The notes: generated from the letters alone by a model not told the origin. DNA of 18,936 nt from Holosporaceae bacterium UBA3830 (GCA_002393025.1 DGIE01000032.1:1-18936); one strand, 5' to 3'; shown: positions 7,703 to 15,680, numbered from the stretch's first letter. Numbers and translations: made by a program.

Positions 7703-8605
7703 TTAACAAAAATTTTCGGCGTTAGCACCAAAGCACATACAAAACAGTTGCCAACAAAAGCCATTCATGCCTGCTTCACGAAATTCCCTTTCGTCCATCG
7801 CTCCCCAAGTTCCATACTTCAATCTTTCAAAAGCTCTGATGACGCCTTCGATTGACAAATACCTCGGAGTTTTCAGAAAGGAAACGCCCGCTTTATAAAG
7901 GCAACTCACTCCTCCGGCGCAAAGCGCCAATGACGTGGCGTACGACTTTAACGGACTCTCGTTCCCATCCGAATTTATGGCTGACTTTACGACAGCTACC
8001 GAAAGAACCGACTGAGCTAATCCGAGTGCGCCTAAAAGCATATTCTTCTTTGATAGCCTAGAGCGAATCTCCGAATTCCACGGAATCAAAGACTCAAGCA
8101 TTTTACTCCTATAAGAGATGCGCGAATAGGCATGGGAAAAGTTTAAACGACAAGTCAACGCCATACCGCTGAGATCCGCTTGTGGCTGACCACTACAAAA
8201 GGTTATTGACTTAACTTGGTTGATTCCCGACAACCTTTCGGTTAAAGCTGCAGCTACGGATGCAGCGAACTCTCCTCCTTTTCTATATCCTGTTACAATT
8301 ATTTCTTTATCGTGAAACCGCGCAGCCAAAGAATCCGCGACATCTCTCGCTGAAGATCCTGCCAATCCTTCTTCTGGAAAAGCGCATATGATCGAGTCTT
8401 CTCCTTCGACACACACAGATTCTTGCGTATCGATTCCCTGATAAGACGCTGAAGCAAAGACATCTCGTTCTGATCCATTTACTTCAATCGCACAACGATG
8501 GACTGAATCCAGATAACCAACAGGCAACTGTGCCCCTCTCCTAAACTCCATGGCTTCCGATCCACAACAAGCAACAAAACCCACAACAACTAACAATTTT
8601 TTCAT
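7703..8605 (-). CDS. Secreted lipase-like protein lacking the catalytic serine (pseudo-lipase)
   Basis: 300 residues with an N-terminal signal peptide (1-19, ending CCGSEAM). EIIVTGYRKGGEFAASV (101-117) occupies the place of the nucleophile elbow of class 3 lipases, and a following ITFCSGQP strand matches VTFCAPPV in the lipase at 11365-12477. The elbow GxSxG reads GYRKGG: Ser is Arg108 (codon AGA, plus-strand 8282-8284) and the usual His is Tyr107, so esterase activity is not expected. The C-terminal part has a hydrophobic stretch (about 190-235) and ends rich in Cys and aromatic residues. It is the last gene of a four-gene operon, 16 bases after the ankyrin gene, with AGGAG before its ATG. 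The frame is intact over 300 codons, so it looks retained rather than decaying. Role unknown; perhaps a binding partner or regulator of the active lipase. Confidence 0.75.
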   Translation of the reverse strand: MKKLLVVVGFVACCGSEAMEFRRGAQLPVGYLDSVHRCAIEVNGSERDVFASASYQGIDTQESVCVEGEDSIICAFPEEGLAGSSARDVADSLAARFHDKEIIVTGYRKGGEFAASVAAALTERLSGINQVKSITFCSGQPQADLSGMALTCRLNFSHAYSRISYRSKMLESLIPWNSEIRSRLSKKNMLLGALGLAQSVLSVAVVKSAINSDGNESPLKSYATSLALCAGGVSCLYKAGVSFLKTPRYLSIEGVIRAFERLKYGTWGAMDEREFREAGMNGFCWQLFCMCFGANAENFC

Positions 8606-8621
8606 AATTACTCCTATTCTC

Positions 8622-10493
8622 TTAACTTATTATTATCCACAAAAAAGCAGTTATGGCATGCATCAAAAAAGCTATTTCTCTCGAGCTGTGAACACACGGA
8701 TTCACTAACAAGTTGTTCATAATATTCACACTTCCTTTCAGTACTGCCCACACAAAAATGCCAGGATTTTGTAAAATATAGGCAATGTTCACTTGGACAT
8801 CCATATTCTTCATTAGTATGCTCGCCACTGGCACACATTTTCCCTCCATAGCATATATAAGAGCGGTCTTTCCAGAATCGTCCCGAATATTCAGATCCGC
8901 TCCCCTTCTCATTAAAACATCTACAATGCCCGCATATCCTTTTTGCGCAGCACATATCAAAGCGGTCTTTCCAGAATCGTCCCGAGCATTCGGATCTGCC
9001 CCCCTTTCCATTAAAACATTTACAATGTCAGTATATCCTTCCTGCGCAGCTAATATTAAAGCTGTCATCCCGGAATTGCCCCGAATATTCGGACTCGTTC
9101 CTTTGTCCAACAAATTAAATACATCAGTCAGACGTCCTCTACATGCCGCCGACATCAAATCGGTAGCATCTTTACTCGGATCAAAATCAGTATCAAGGAA
9201 AACATTTACCGCGAACTTTTCAGTAATAGTATTCGTACCTCTAGTCCCTTTTGGTTCATGACATCTTGCTTGGAACTTAGTATTTTCTCCTACATCCGCA
9301 AGAGTTCTTGAGTGCTGACTATACATGGAAGACTCAACTTTTGCTCTTTTCTTATTAATACTAGTGTCAACCTCCTTTTTAGTATGAATAATTATTTTGA
9401 AGGATTTCTCTAGCTCACGTTTCTCTTCCTCCTCTTTTGCACTTTCATACCTTTTTTTCATAGCAGATAAAATTCTGTTTGCAACAAATTCAGGCGCATT
9501 ATCCAAACCATCACCGATCCTCCCTCCAAGCAAGAGACCACCAACTGAACCTCCCACGTTCGCAACGCACTTCGCAGCCATATGCGTAGCCATATAAACA
9601 CCTAACGGAGGAAAAAAATAGCTGACACCAGTTACTGCCGCATACTCTAAGACAGATCCGGCAGCCGTCCCCACTACATTTCCTACCCACTTCCACTTCG
9701 ATTTCCGAGTATCTTGACCTAACAAACGAAACAACGCCTCTTCAGCAAATCGTGCACAGTTGTAACCATGCTCGCCACACTTATCATATTCTGGCAATAC
9801 TTTGACGTTCCTGTACTCTTGCTCTCCATTTATCTTCGCTTTTACCCTTTTCTCTTTTCCTACATTACTAATTGATCGAAAAAAATCCGTAAGCGTACGT
9901 ACACTATCTGTTTCCCAACGGAACAAGGCCGCCCTTAGAATACGCTCTATACCTAGCTCTCCATCCGTATAAGCATTCCCTTTTAAAACACTATTTCCAT
10001 TCTTATCGTGAAAAAAATCCTCATTGTCAGGCAGATCTGGCCCTTTGATATAATAATGAAATGTCGAGTCTCCCGTACAAATTGTCTTTCCCTTAAGTCC
10101 AAATGACACACTTGCTGACCATATGATGTTTCTGTTCGTCTTCTTGGAAAATGTATCAAATTCTCCTTCTGATGCCACTCTGATTGCCGCTACACGCAAC
10201 CCCGCTGTACTAACTCCACAATATTTGTCTTCTTTCTTTTCTTCTCTGACACCTTTACCGCAAAGGTAAATATACGTTTTAGCGTCATCCGATTCAGTAC
10301 CTGAATAGATCTCCTCGGAAGACAAGGAGGAAGATTGATCACCACTTCTCGATGAGGATGGAATCTCTCTCATCTGGGAAACATCGGCTTGACTCCCTCT
10401 ATCTCTGTATGGGTTAAACCGATTCTCCGCAACGCCTGTAAAACAACACACACCGCACAGGAGACAATATCCAAAAATTAACTTCGTAGACAC
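8622..10493 (-). CDS. Secreted ankyrin-repeat protein with unrecognised N-terminal domain
   Basis: 623 residues. It starts with GTG at 10493: this is the only start that keeps the signal peptide (1-22), and a GGGGG-rich ribosome site precedes it. Residues about 72-205 share a domain with the upstream neighbour (KTYIYLC, IIWSASVSF). A possible Cys-centred motif, GYNCARFAEEAL, is at 243-254. A hydrophobic, Gly-rich stretch (270-330) could enter a membrane. A charged, probably coiled-coil region follows (345-390). Ankyrin repeats run from about 443 to 571 with TALILAAQEGYTDIV, TALICAAQKGYAGIV and TALIYAMEGKCVPVA cores, then a degenerate repeat and a hydrophobic end. Ankyrin repeats bind partner proteins; in symbionts they often mark host-directed effectors. 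It is the third gene of the operon, 18 bases after the gene before it and 16 bases before the next. Its function as an effector is inference. Confidence 0.85.
   Translation of the reverse strand: MSTKLIFGYCLLCGVCCFTGVAENRFNPYRDRGSQADVSQMREIPSSSRSGDQSSSLSSEEIYSGTESDDAKTYIYLCGKGVREEKKEDKYCGVSTAGLRVAAIRVASEGEFDTFSKKTNRNIIWSASVSFGLKGKTICTGDSTFHYYIKGPDLPDNEDFFHDKNGNSVLKGNAYTDGELGIERILRAALFRWETDSVRTLTDFFRSISNVGKEKRVKAKINGEQEYRNVKVLPEYDKCGEHGYNCARFAEEALFRLLGQDTRKSKWKWVGNVVGTAAGSVLEYAAVTGVSYFFPPLGVYMATHMAAKCVANVGGSVGGLLLGGRIGDGLDNAPEFVANRILSAMKKRYESAKEEEEKRELEKSFKIIIHTKKEVDTSINKKRAKVESSMYSQHSRTLADVGENTKFQARCHEPKGTRGTNTITEKFAVNVFLDTDFDPSKDATDLMSAACRGRLTDVFNLLDKGTSPNIRGNSGMTALILAAQEGYTDIVNVLMERGADPNARDDSGKTALICAAQKGYAGIVDVLMRRGADLNIRDDSGKTALIYAMEGKCVPVASILMKNMDVQVNIAYILQNPGIFVWAVLKGSVNIMNNLLVNPCVHSSREIAFLMHAITAFLWIIIS
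8862..9108 (-). repeat. Tandem 99-bp repeats inside the ankyrin gene
   Basis: The 25-base stretch at 8862-8886 recurs exactly at 8961-8985 and in diverged form at 9060-9084, a spacing of 99 bases (33 codons, one ankyrin repeat). The two closest units remain similar along most of their length, suggesting fairly recent duplication by unequal recombination or slippage. Confidence 0.8.
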
Positions 10494-10511
10494 TTCTACC
10501 CCCTAACTACA

Positions 10512-11363
10512 TTACTGATCCCTGCTATACCCTGGCTGCCGAAATTCTTCCAAAACAGAATTAACAAAAATCTCATCTTGATTATCTTCCTCAAACCTTG
10601 GAGCAAAACGTCTACCTCTTCTGTCATACCCCTGGGATTGTCCAATGCCTGTTAAAAACTCACCCATCGACAATGCGCGAACTCTCATACTGCCTAAATC
10701 TGCATTCACGCAATCTCCGATTCTCGTAACCGATCCTTCACCTCTCCATCCTCCGTATCGGTTTCCATAAGAAACAGCTCTCGTTCCATCTGAACAGTGA
10801 AGATAATTCCTCTCGTCGTCTTCAAGTGTCCAATAAGGCGTACCACCATCGATGATATTCCTTTCAAAACGATCGATTTCTTCGTGATAATATCTACGTG
10901 ATACCCTACTCACAACATTCTGTTGATCGTTTACCGGATCAAGATACGTATCCTCGTTGTACACCGAGTGAAATTTCACAAACGAATCCGTCGGCCTGAA
11001 GCTACATGCACTCTCCCTTATAAAATGAAAAGAGCCACTCCATATTACTCGAGGATCCCGTCGTCCAGTAACCCAATTAAAAAAACCTCTGACCTTCCCA
11101 ATAAACAGTTGATATATGCCTTTTTGCGGTTCTAGTAAACCTTTCAACTGTTCCAGCATCTCTTGCCCTGAAGGATAATTATTATTCCCCAGGTCAACTG
11201 TAATAGCACCAACAAAGTGCAACCCATTGTCTCCCTTGCACGGATATATATACGTCCTTGCATGCTCGGACCTAACATTCCCACTGTACAATCGTTCTAT
11301 GCTACTTACTTCACAGCACAAACACATAATACCAACAAAAAAACCATTAACTAAATATTTCAT
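10512..11363 (-). CDS. Secreted protein of unknown function sharing a domain with the ankyrin protein
   Basis: 283 residues from the ATG at 11363; an upstream in-frame ATG at 11396 would overlap the lipase end and put 11 residues before the signal peptide. The signal peptide covers about 1-21 (ends CCEVSS). Residues about 34-190 share landmarks with the ankyrin protein downstream: RTYIYPC/KTYIYLC, AITV/AIRV, VIWSGSFHF/IIWSASVSF, a Cys followed by TDSF/GDSTF, and an ER-I motif before a Trp. Several cysteines (42, 120, 190, 218) suggest an exported, disulfide-bearing protein. The C-terminus is charged and likely disordered (245-283). The lipase stop and this ATG are separated by one base (TAAAATG), indicating translational coupling. 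I do not recognise the family and assign no function. Confidence 0.8.
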   Translation of the reverse strand: MKYLVNGFFVGIMCLCCEVSSIERLYSGNVRSEHARTYIYPCKGDNGLHFVGAITVDLGNNNYPSGQEMLEQLKGLLEPQKGIYQLFIGKVRGFFNWVTGRRDPRVIWSGSFHFIRESACSFRPTDSFVKFHSVYNEDTYLDPVNDQQNVVSRVSRRYYHEEIDRFERNIIDGGTPYWTLEDDERNYLHCSDGTRAVSYGNRYGGWRGEGSVTRIGDCVNADLGSMRVRALSMGEFLTGIGQSQGYDRRGRRFAPRFEEDNQDEIFVNSVLEEFRQPGYSRDQ

Positions 11364-11364
11364 T

Positions 11365-12477
11365 TTACCTCTCCACAACAGGCTGCACCCTAACATGCTG
11401 ATTTATTTGATTTGGGGAAAAATTCTTCAAGGAGTGAACCCTAGTAATAGAATCCACCACAGCAGTAGCAACCTCCATCACAACAGCAGCCTTCGGACCC
11501 ATAGCCTTTGCCGTGGCGACTGCGGTCACAATCTCCTTACAAAGTGCCGAAAGAACATTCTCAACTTCCTCATCCCTTATCTTTACCAAAAATTCCGTAC
11601 CAACATGCGCGAGCCTCATCGCCTGCGGCACGGAAGGAACAGGATCCATGTTCGTATAAAAACGCGCTACATCTGACTTATCGAGGTGTCCGTAGAACGA
11701 TTGAGTTCCCCGATCTCCCCAAAAAACGGGAGGGGCACAAAATGTAACTACCTTTATCTTGTGCCTGCCAATAAGATCAGGATTTTCACGTGCATACATC
11801 AACGCCCCCAATAAAGCCTCCCCTCCGCCTTTGCTGTGCCCAGTGAAATAGATATCATCAAACGACCTAGCATTTTTAATCTTGGCCATCATATCATTCC
11901 GATAACCATTAACATCCCGGGCATAACCGGGATGTACTAAACAGTCTTTCTCTCCTAATCGTGCAGAAAACCCGTCGTCTCCGAGAGGACGACAAACAGA
12001 AAAATTAATAAACCAATCACGTAACATCAATATTTTTGATTTCGTTCTCGATCCGGGAAATGTTACGACCAAGCTGTTTGTTCCTCTCAACCTAGACACT
12101 GCCCCACTGAAATCTCCTGCTTGATTAAAGAATAAACTAAAATTTTTTTCGATTCCTCCAACTTTACACAACCCCTCTTCCCCCTCGTACACTGCCGAAC
12201 AGAGATCCACCAAAACACTGGCAATTCTACCCGGAACACAAGTTTCTGCTAAAAAGTTTTCGTTTTGCTGATTCCTGCCACCGTACACTTTTGAGCAAAG
12301 ATCTCTCAAAACATTGGTAGCTCTACCTGGAATACGAGTTCCTGTTAAACGATTATCGTTTTGCTGATTTCCGCCAGCCGCCATACCGCTCACATCGGCG
12401 CACAAGCAAAATAACGACAAACCAAACAACGCAATTTGCTGTCGTATACTCGAATGATTTTTCTTTAAACTAAACAT
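11365..12477 (-). CDS. Secreted class 3 lipase (alpha/beta hydrolase), catalytic triad present
   Basis: 370 residues; a signal peptide (1-32, ending CADVSGM) and AGGTGG before the ATG support the start. Class 3 lipases hydrolyse acylglycerols or phospholipids. Visible family features are VVTFPGSRT (137-145, oxyanion region), DWFINF (154-159), VHPGY (181-185), the nucleophile elbow FTGHSKGG with Ser215, TFCAPP (245-250), FYTNMDPVPSVP with Asp278, and RVHSLKNF with His348. The Ser-Asp-His set is complete and in the expected order. Just after the signal peptide a 32-residue unit is tandemly duplicated (36-67 and 68-99, 19 of 32 identical). It is the first gene of a four-gene operon with a proposed promoter about 145-175 bases upstream. 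The last gene of the same operon is an inactive relative. Substrate unknown; host membrane lipid is a reasonable guess. Confidence 0.88.
   Translation of the reverse strand: MFSLKKNHSSIRQQIALFGLSLFCLCADVSGMAAGGNQQNDNRLTGTRIPGRATNVLRDLCSKVYGGRNQQNENFLAETCVPGRIASVLVDLCSAVYEGEEGLCKVGGIEKNFSLFFNQAGDFSGAVSRLRGTNSLVVTFPGSRTKSKILMLRDWFINFSVCRPLGDDGFSARLGEKDCLVHPGYARDVNGYRNDMMAKIKNARSFDDIYFTGHSKGGGEALLGALMYARENPDLIGRHKIKVVTFCAPPVFWGDRGTQSFYGHLDKSDVARFYTNMDPVPSVPQAMRLAHVGTEFLVKIRDEEVENVLSALCKEIVTAVATAKAMGPKAAVVMEVATAVVDSITRVHSLKNFSPNQINQHVRVQPVVER
12181..12372 (-). repeat. Tandem 96-bp duplication in the lipase gene
   Basis: Two adjacent in-frame 96-base units encode residues 36-67 and 68-99 of the lipase. 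The protein copies share NQQN, PGR, DLCS and VY at a constant 32-residue offset. The 13-base word CGTTTTGCTGATT (plus strand) occurs at 12261 and 12357, exactly 96 bases apart. Confidence 0.85.
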
Positions 12478-12754
12478 ACCACACCACCTTTACACCACTA
12501 CACTAACTACTTGTCCACATTACGTTGACCACTACACGAAGTCATTATGGTCATAAAAATCACTCGTTGTCCATAAAAAATTTACTTTTTAAGTTTGCTT
12601 TTAAAATGTCTTTTTGTTAAATTTATATTTTTTTAATATAAACAACTCAAGCTAAGTGAAATAATGGACTTCTGGAAACTTATGTAAACATTAATGATCG
12701 GAACAGTGAAAAATTTTTTAATTTGAGGAGGAATAAAACTTTCTTAAAACTATC
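12478..12754 (-). other. Intergenic leader region of the secreted-protein operon
   Basis: 277 bases without a gene, between the second DUF4143 ATPase and the lipase. It contains the proposed promoter (12622-12650), a 10-base direct repeat ACCACTACAC (12494-12503, 12528-12537), two TTGTCCA words (near 12511 and 12574) and an inverted repeat TTATG-GT-CATAA (12545-12556). These lie in the presumed 5' untranslated leader, about 140 bases long, and could be regulator or RNA-structure elements. Confidence 0.45.
12622..12650 (-). promoter_or_regulatory. Candidate sigma70 promoter of the lipase operon
   Basis: On the minus strand, TTGAGT (12650-12645) and TATAAA (12627-12622) are separated by exactly 17 bases. 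They match four of six and five of six consensus positions. The region is very AT-rich, so a chance match is possible. Confidence 0.4.
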
Positions 12755-13921
12755 TTATTCATCAAACAAGCAATCTTTGATGGAAATAATGTCTATGTTT
12801 TTATGTGTAAAATTCTCATCGCCATTGTAAATAACGAAACTTTTGGCAGTGCGCTCAGGATTATAATATTCGATATTTTTTATAAAGCTTTTATCGAAGG
12901 TCGCCGAAGATTTTATCTCATACATCCGATCAGCGTTGTTTTCAGGGATAAAACAATCGATTTCATGCCCGATTTTATCTCTTAAAAAGTAAATATTTTT
13001 GCGTTCACCTTTGTTGAATTGAGACTTTATGAACTCGTTAATTACAAAATTTTCGAATATGCTGCCGTGAGCATAATGAGTATCAAGCTCGTCAACAGAT
13101 TTTATTCCCAAGAGATGGCATAATAACCCTGTGTCGTAAAAATACAATTTGGGAGTTTTTACCATTCTCTTGTTGATATTTAAGAGGTATGGATAAACGG
13201 TATAAAGAATATAACTAGCCTCTAAAATCGACAGCCACCCTTTAACGGATGGAACAGAAAGGCCGCAATCGTTTCCGAGAGAAGAATAATTCAGTATCTG
13301 CCCAACTCTTCCTGCGCATAATTGAATGAATCTCTGGAATAAATTAAGGTTCGAGATGTTTTTGATAAGTCGAACATCTCTTTCCAAATAAGTCTGTATA
13401 TAGTTCGGGAAAAAATCCGCGGAAGATTTACGAGGAGTATTTTGTGAATAAAGTTCGGGATATCCTCCTTGAAAGATAGCAGAAGAGATACCGAAATTCG
13501 GTGCAGCTTTTTGTGAAATTTCTTTATAAGAAAGAGGCAGTAACTCCAGAATAGCAACTCTTCCGGCCAACGATTGTGAAATCTTTTCGTTGAGCAAGAA
13601 GTTCTGAGAACCGGTAAGAAGGAATTGCCCGGGGATGTTGTTTCTTTGATCAACACAGACCTGAATATAGGAAAAAAGATTAGGATAATTTTGAGCTTCA
13701 TCTATAATGATTCCGTTGGTGTGTTTAGCGAGAAAGCCTTCGGGATCAGTTTCCACACGCTGTCTACGATTAGGATTTTCAAGATTGATATATTCAATAT
13801 CAGGGAAGCAACTCTTCGCTAGAGTGGTTTTTCCCGATTGCCGTGGTCCTGTTAAAAATACAACGGAAAATTTGCTGAACATATCACGCAACTTATTTTT
13901 TAAATCTCGATCCACAAACAT
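12755..13921 (-). CDS. AAA family ATPase with C-terminal DUF4143 domain (second, divergent copy)
   Basis: 388 residues with the family's usual order: Walker A GPRQSGKT (25-32), Walker B IIIDEAQ (71-77), sensor LTGSQN (102-107), then a helical middle and a C-terminal DUF4143 part. Unlike the first ATPase in this window, it keeps an HEIDCFI ... YEIKSS arrangement near the end, compatible with the acidic-plus-lysine core of a PD-(D/E)xK nuclease-like fold. These ATPases are scattered widely through genomes and their role is unproven. It lies between the secreted-protein operon and the recombinase cassette, all on the minus strand, with about 280 bases after it and 100 before it, so it is probably transcribed alone. 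Family confident, role unknown. Confidence 0.9.
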   Translation of the reverse strand: MFVDRDLKNKLRDMFSKFSVVFLTGPRQSGKTTLAKSCFPDIEYINLENPNRRQRVETDPEGFLAKHTNGIIIDEAQNYPNLFSYIQVCVDQRNNIPGQFLLTGSQNFLLNEKISQSLAGRVAILELLPLSYKEISQKAAPNFGISSAIFQGGYPELYSQNTPRKSSADFFPNYIQTYLERDVRLIKNISNLNLFQRFIQLCAGRVGQILNYSSLGNDCGLSVPSVKGWLSILEASYILYTVYPYLLNINKRMVKTPKLYFYDTGLLCHLLGIKSVDELDTHYAHGSIFENFVINEFIKSQFNKGERKNIYFLRDKIGHEIDCFIPENNADRMYEIKSSATFDKSFIKNIEYYNPERTAKSFVIYNGDENFTHKNIDIISIKDCLFDE

Positions 13922-14023
13922 CCTATGCCTTTCCTAAACTTCTGATTTAGTATAACTGAAATATGGACAAATTTAAAGTACCAAATTAAATTTAGACAAA
14001 TATTTCTTGTTTGAGTTTTTTTA

Positions 14024-14401
14024 TCATACGATCGTTTCCTCCTGTTCCTTCCAAGACAGCGGAATCTTGTTGGTGAGAATCTGCTGGGTCGAAACATTTT
14101 TTGGCATCCAGCCTTCCATGATACGCTTTTTGAGCTTTGGACTGAGAAAATTAAACTGCATGATCGCGCGAAAATAACGAGGTGAGATTTTATTGAGTTT
14201 GCAGAATTTCGCTTGGTTCAGTCCGGGATTTTCGATCAATCGTTTTTGCAATATGTAAGCCTTAACCAAGATTTTCGAGAGAGGCGTGACGGCGTTTTTA
14301 TCATCAGGTTTCGAATAATAAGCCTTTTGTCCTTTCTTGAGATTAATTCGGAGAGGTACAAATACCTCCTGATGCAGTGATTCCATGCGTTTCCCTTTCA
14401 A
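14024..14401 (-). CDS. Recombinase-associated HTH protein
   Basis: 125 residues. The ATG overlaps the recombinase stop by four bases (ATGA), so translation is coupled; an internal ATG five codons on (MESLHQEV) is an alternative start. The C-terminal half (about 45-120) has the helix-turn-helix pattern seen at the end of, or beside, many alphaproteobacterial serine recombinases: LNQAKFCKLNKISPRYF, then FLSPKLKKRIMEG, VSTQQIL and IPLSWKEQ. In those relatives the module follows an ARAHxW-type helix and probably binds DNA with the recombinase. It is the third gene of a cassette with the DUF2924 protein and the recombinase. Recognition is by motif order from memory; the function is inferred. Confidence 0.75.
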   Translation of the reverse strand: MKGKRMESLHQEVFVPLRINLKKGQKAYYSKPDDKNAVTPLSKILVKAYILQKRLIENPGLNQAKFCKLNKISPRYFRAIMQFNFLSPKLKKRIMEGWMPKNVSTQQILTNKIPLSWKEQEETIV

Positions 14402-15678
14402 TTGGCGAGCTGAGTTAATAATGGATCAAAGCCTTCTAAGTTCAAATTGATTTTCAGTCCGTCTTCCTTGACGATGACGTTGTTTACGAGCATGTCCACG
14501 ATTTTCTTTTGCTCGGCTTGATAGAGATAACGCCAGACTGAATTCAGGTTGTTCAATGCAGAAAGGAGCTGTGTTTTGTTAACCTTCTTATTTTCTTCAG
14601 CTAAACGATTCAGGCGCATAACGACTTCAGGAGATTTCAAGATACGCACGATTTCAGCAACCACTTGCTGTTCAATAGGCTCAGCGGGGTAATTCGGTCT
14701 CGGAGCCGAGCAAGATTTAAATTTTAAGTAATTGTAGCAAGTATAGTAACGATACCGTAGATTTTTCTTGTGTGATAAGGTTTGCTTCATTCTGCATCCG
14801 CAGGCACTGCACTTAATCAAGCCCGATAAAAATGACGGAATTCGGGATTGCTTTTGACGTCGACCCGGTATTGATTTCGATTTGAAAATTTCCTGAACTT
14901 TATCCCATGTTTCCTCTTCGATTATGGCTTCATGCTCGCCTGGATAAACGTTGCCTTTGTGAGTAACGCAGCCTTTGTAATACGGATTTTTGAGGATTCG
15001 TTGAACGTGTTGCGGAGAAAAAAGACTGCCTCTTTTGGTTTTGACACCGGCATCGTTGAGCGCGTGAGCGATTTCAAAGTAAGATTCAGTTTTCAGAAAC
15101 TTTTCGAAAATTAATTTTATCAGCTTCGCATCTTCCTCATTTATAACGAGTTTTCGGTTTTCAACATCGTAGCCCAGCGGAGGATGTCCGCCCATCCAGA
15201 GACCTTTTTTGAGAGATGAAGCGAATTTATCTCGGATACGTTCTCCCGTCATTTCTCTTTCAAATTGAGCGAAACTAAGCGGGATGTTCAGCATTAATTT
15301 TCCTGAAGAAGTCGATGTATTAAATGACTGCGTGACTGAAACGAAGCTGACGTTATGCCTTTCAAACAGCTCAACAATTTTCGAAAAATCAAACAGAGAA
15401 CGCGATAAACGATCGATTTTATAGACTACGACCATATCGACTAAGCCGGCTTCGATGTCCGTAAATAGTTCTTTTAAAGCCGGACGGTTTAGATTGCCGC
15501 CGGAGTACCCGCCGTCATCGTAATGTTTTGAAATCAGCCTCCAGTTTTCATGAATCTGACTAGCAATGTAATTTTCCCCCGCTAATCTCTGAGCGTCCAA
15601 GCTGTTGAACTCTTGCTCTAGTCCGTCCTCACAGGATTTCCTTGTGTAAACAGCGCAACGTATAAATTTCTTCTCCAT
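14398..15678 (-). CDS. Large serine recombinase (site-specific integrase/resolvase)
   Basis: 426 residues from the ATG at 15678, two bases after the DUF2924 stop. An in-frame ATG at 15717 lies inside that gene and adds residues before the conserved start. Resolvase domain about 5-150: YTRKSCEDG with the nucleophile Ser15, then VYKIDRLSRSLFDF and the FAQFEREMTGERIRDK helix. Recombinase domain about 170-275: HPPLGYD, HALNDAGVKTKRG, ILKNPYYKG, HEAIIEEETW. Zinc-ribbon cysteines follow in CSACGCRMKQ and YYTCYNYLKFKSCSAP, and a short C-terminal domain ends with VNNVIVKEDGLKI. The protein joins two DNA att sites through a Ser-linked intermediate. It is oriented away from the prophage genes and sits directly beside a truncated tail gene. 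It appears intact. Confidence 0.93.
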   Translation of the reverse strand: MEKKFIRCAVYTRKSCEDGLEQEFNSLDAQRLAGENYIASQIHENWRLISKHYDDGGYSGGNLNRPALKELFTDIEAGLVDMVVVYKIDRLSRSLFDFSKIVELFERHNVSFVSVTQSFNTSTSSGKLMLNIPLSFAQFEREMTGERIRDKFASSLKKGLWMGGHPPLGYDVENRKLVINEEDAKLIKLIFEKFLKTESYFEIAHALNDAGVKTKRGSLFSPQHVQRILKNPYYKGCVTHKGNVYPGEHEAIIEEETWDKVQEIFKSKSIPGRRQKQSRIPSFLSGLIKCSACGCRMKQTLSHKKNLRYRYYTCYNYLKFKSCSAPRPNYPAEPIEQQVVAEIVRILKSPEVVMRLNRLAEENKKVNKTQLLSALNNLNSVWRYLYQAEQKKIVDMLVNNVIVKEDGLKINLNLEGFDPLLTQLAN

Positions 15679-15680
15679 AG

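Noticed and set aside
8614..8955. Minus-strand 113-codon frame inside the ankyrin gene
   Set aside because: It overlaps the ankyrin frame completely, and its Cys-rich product follows from the repeat DNA read in another frame.
8785..9261. 158-codon plus-strand frame opposite the ankyrin repeats
   Set aside because: It is antisense to the repeats, so its own repetitive look is inherited from them; no start site.
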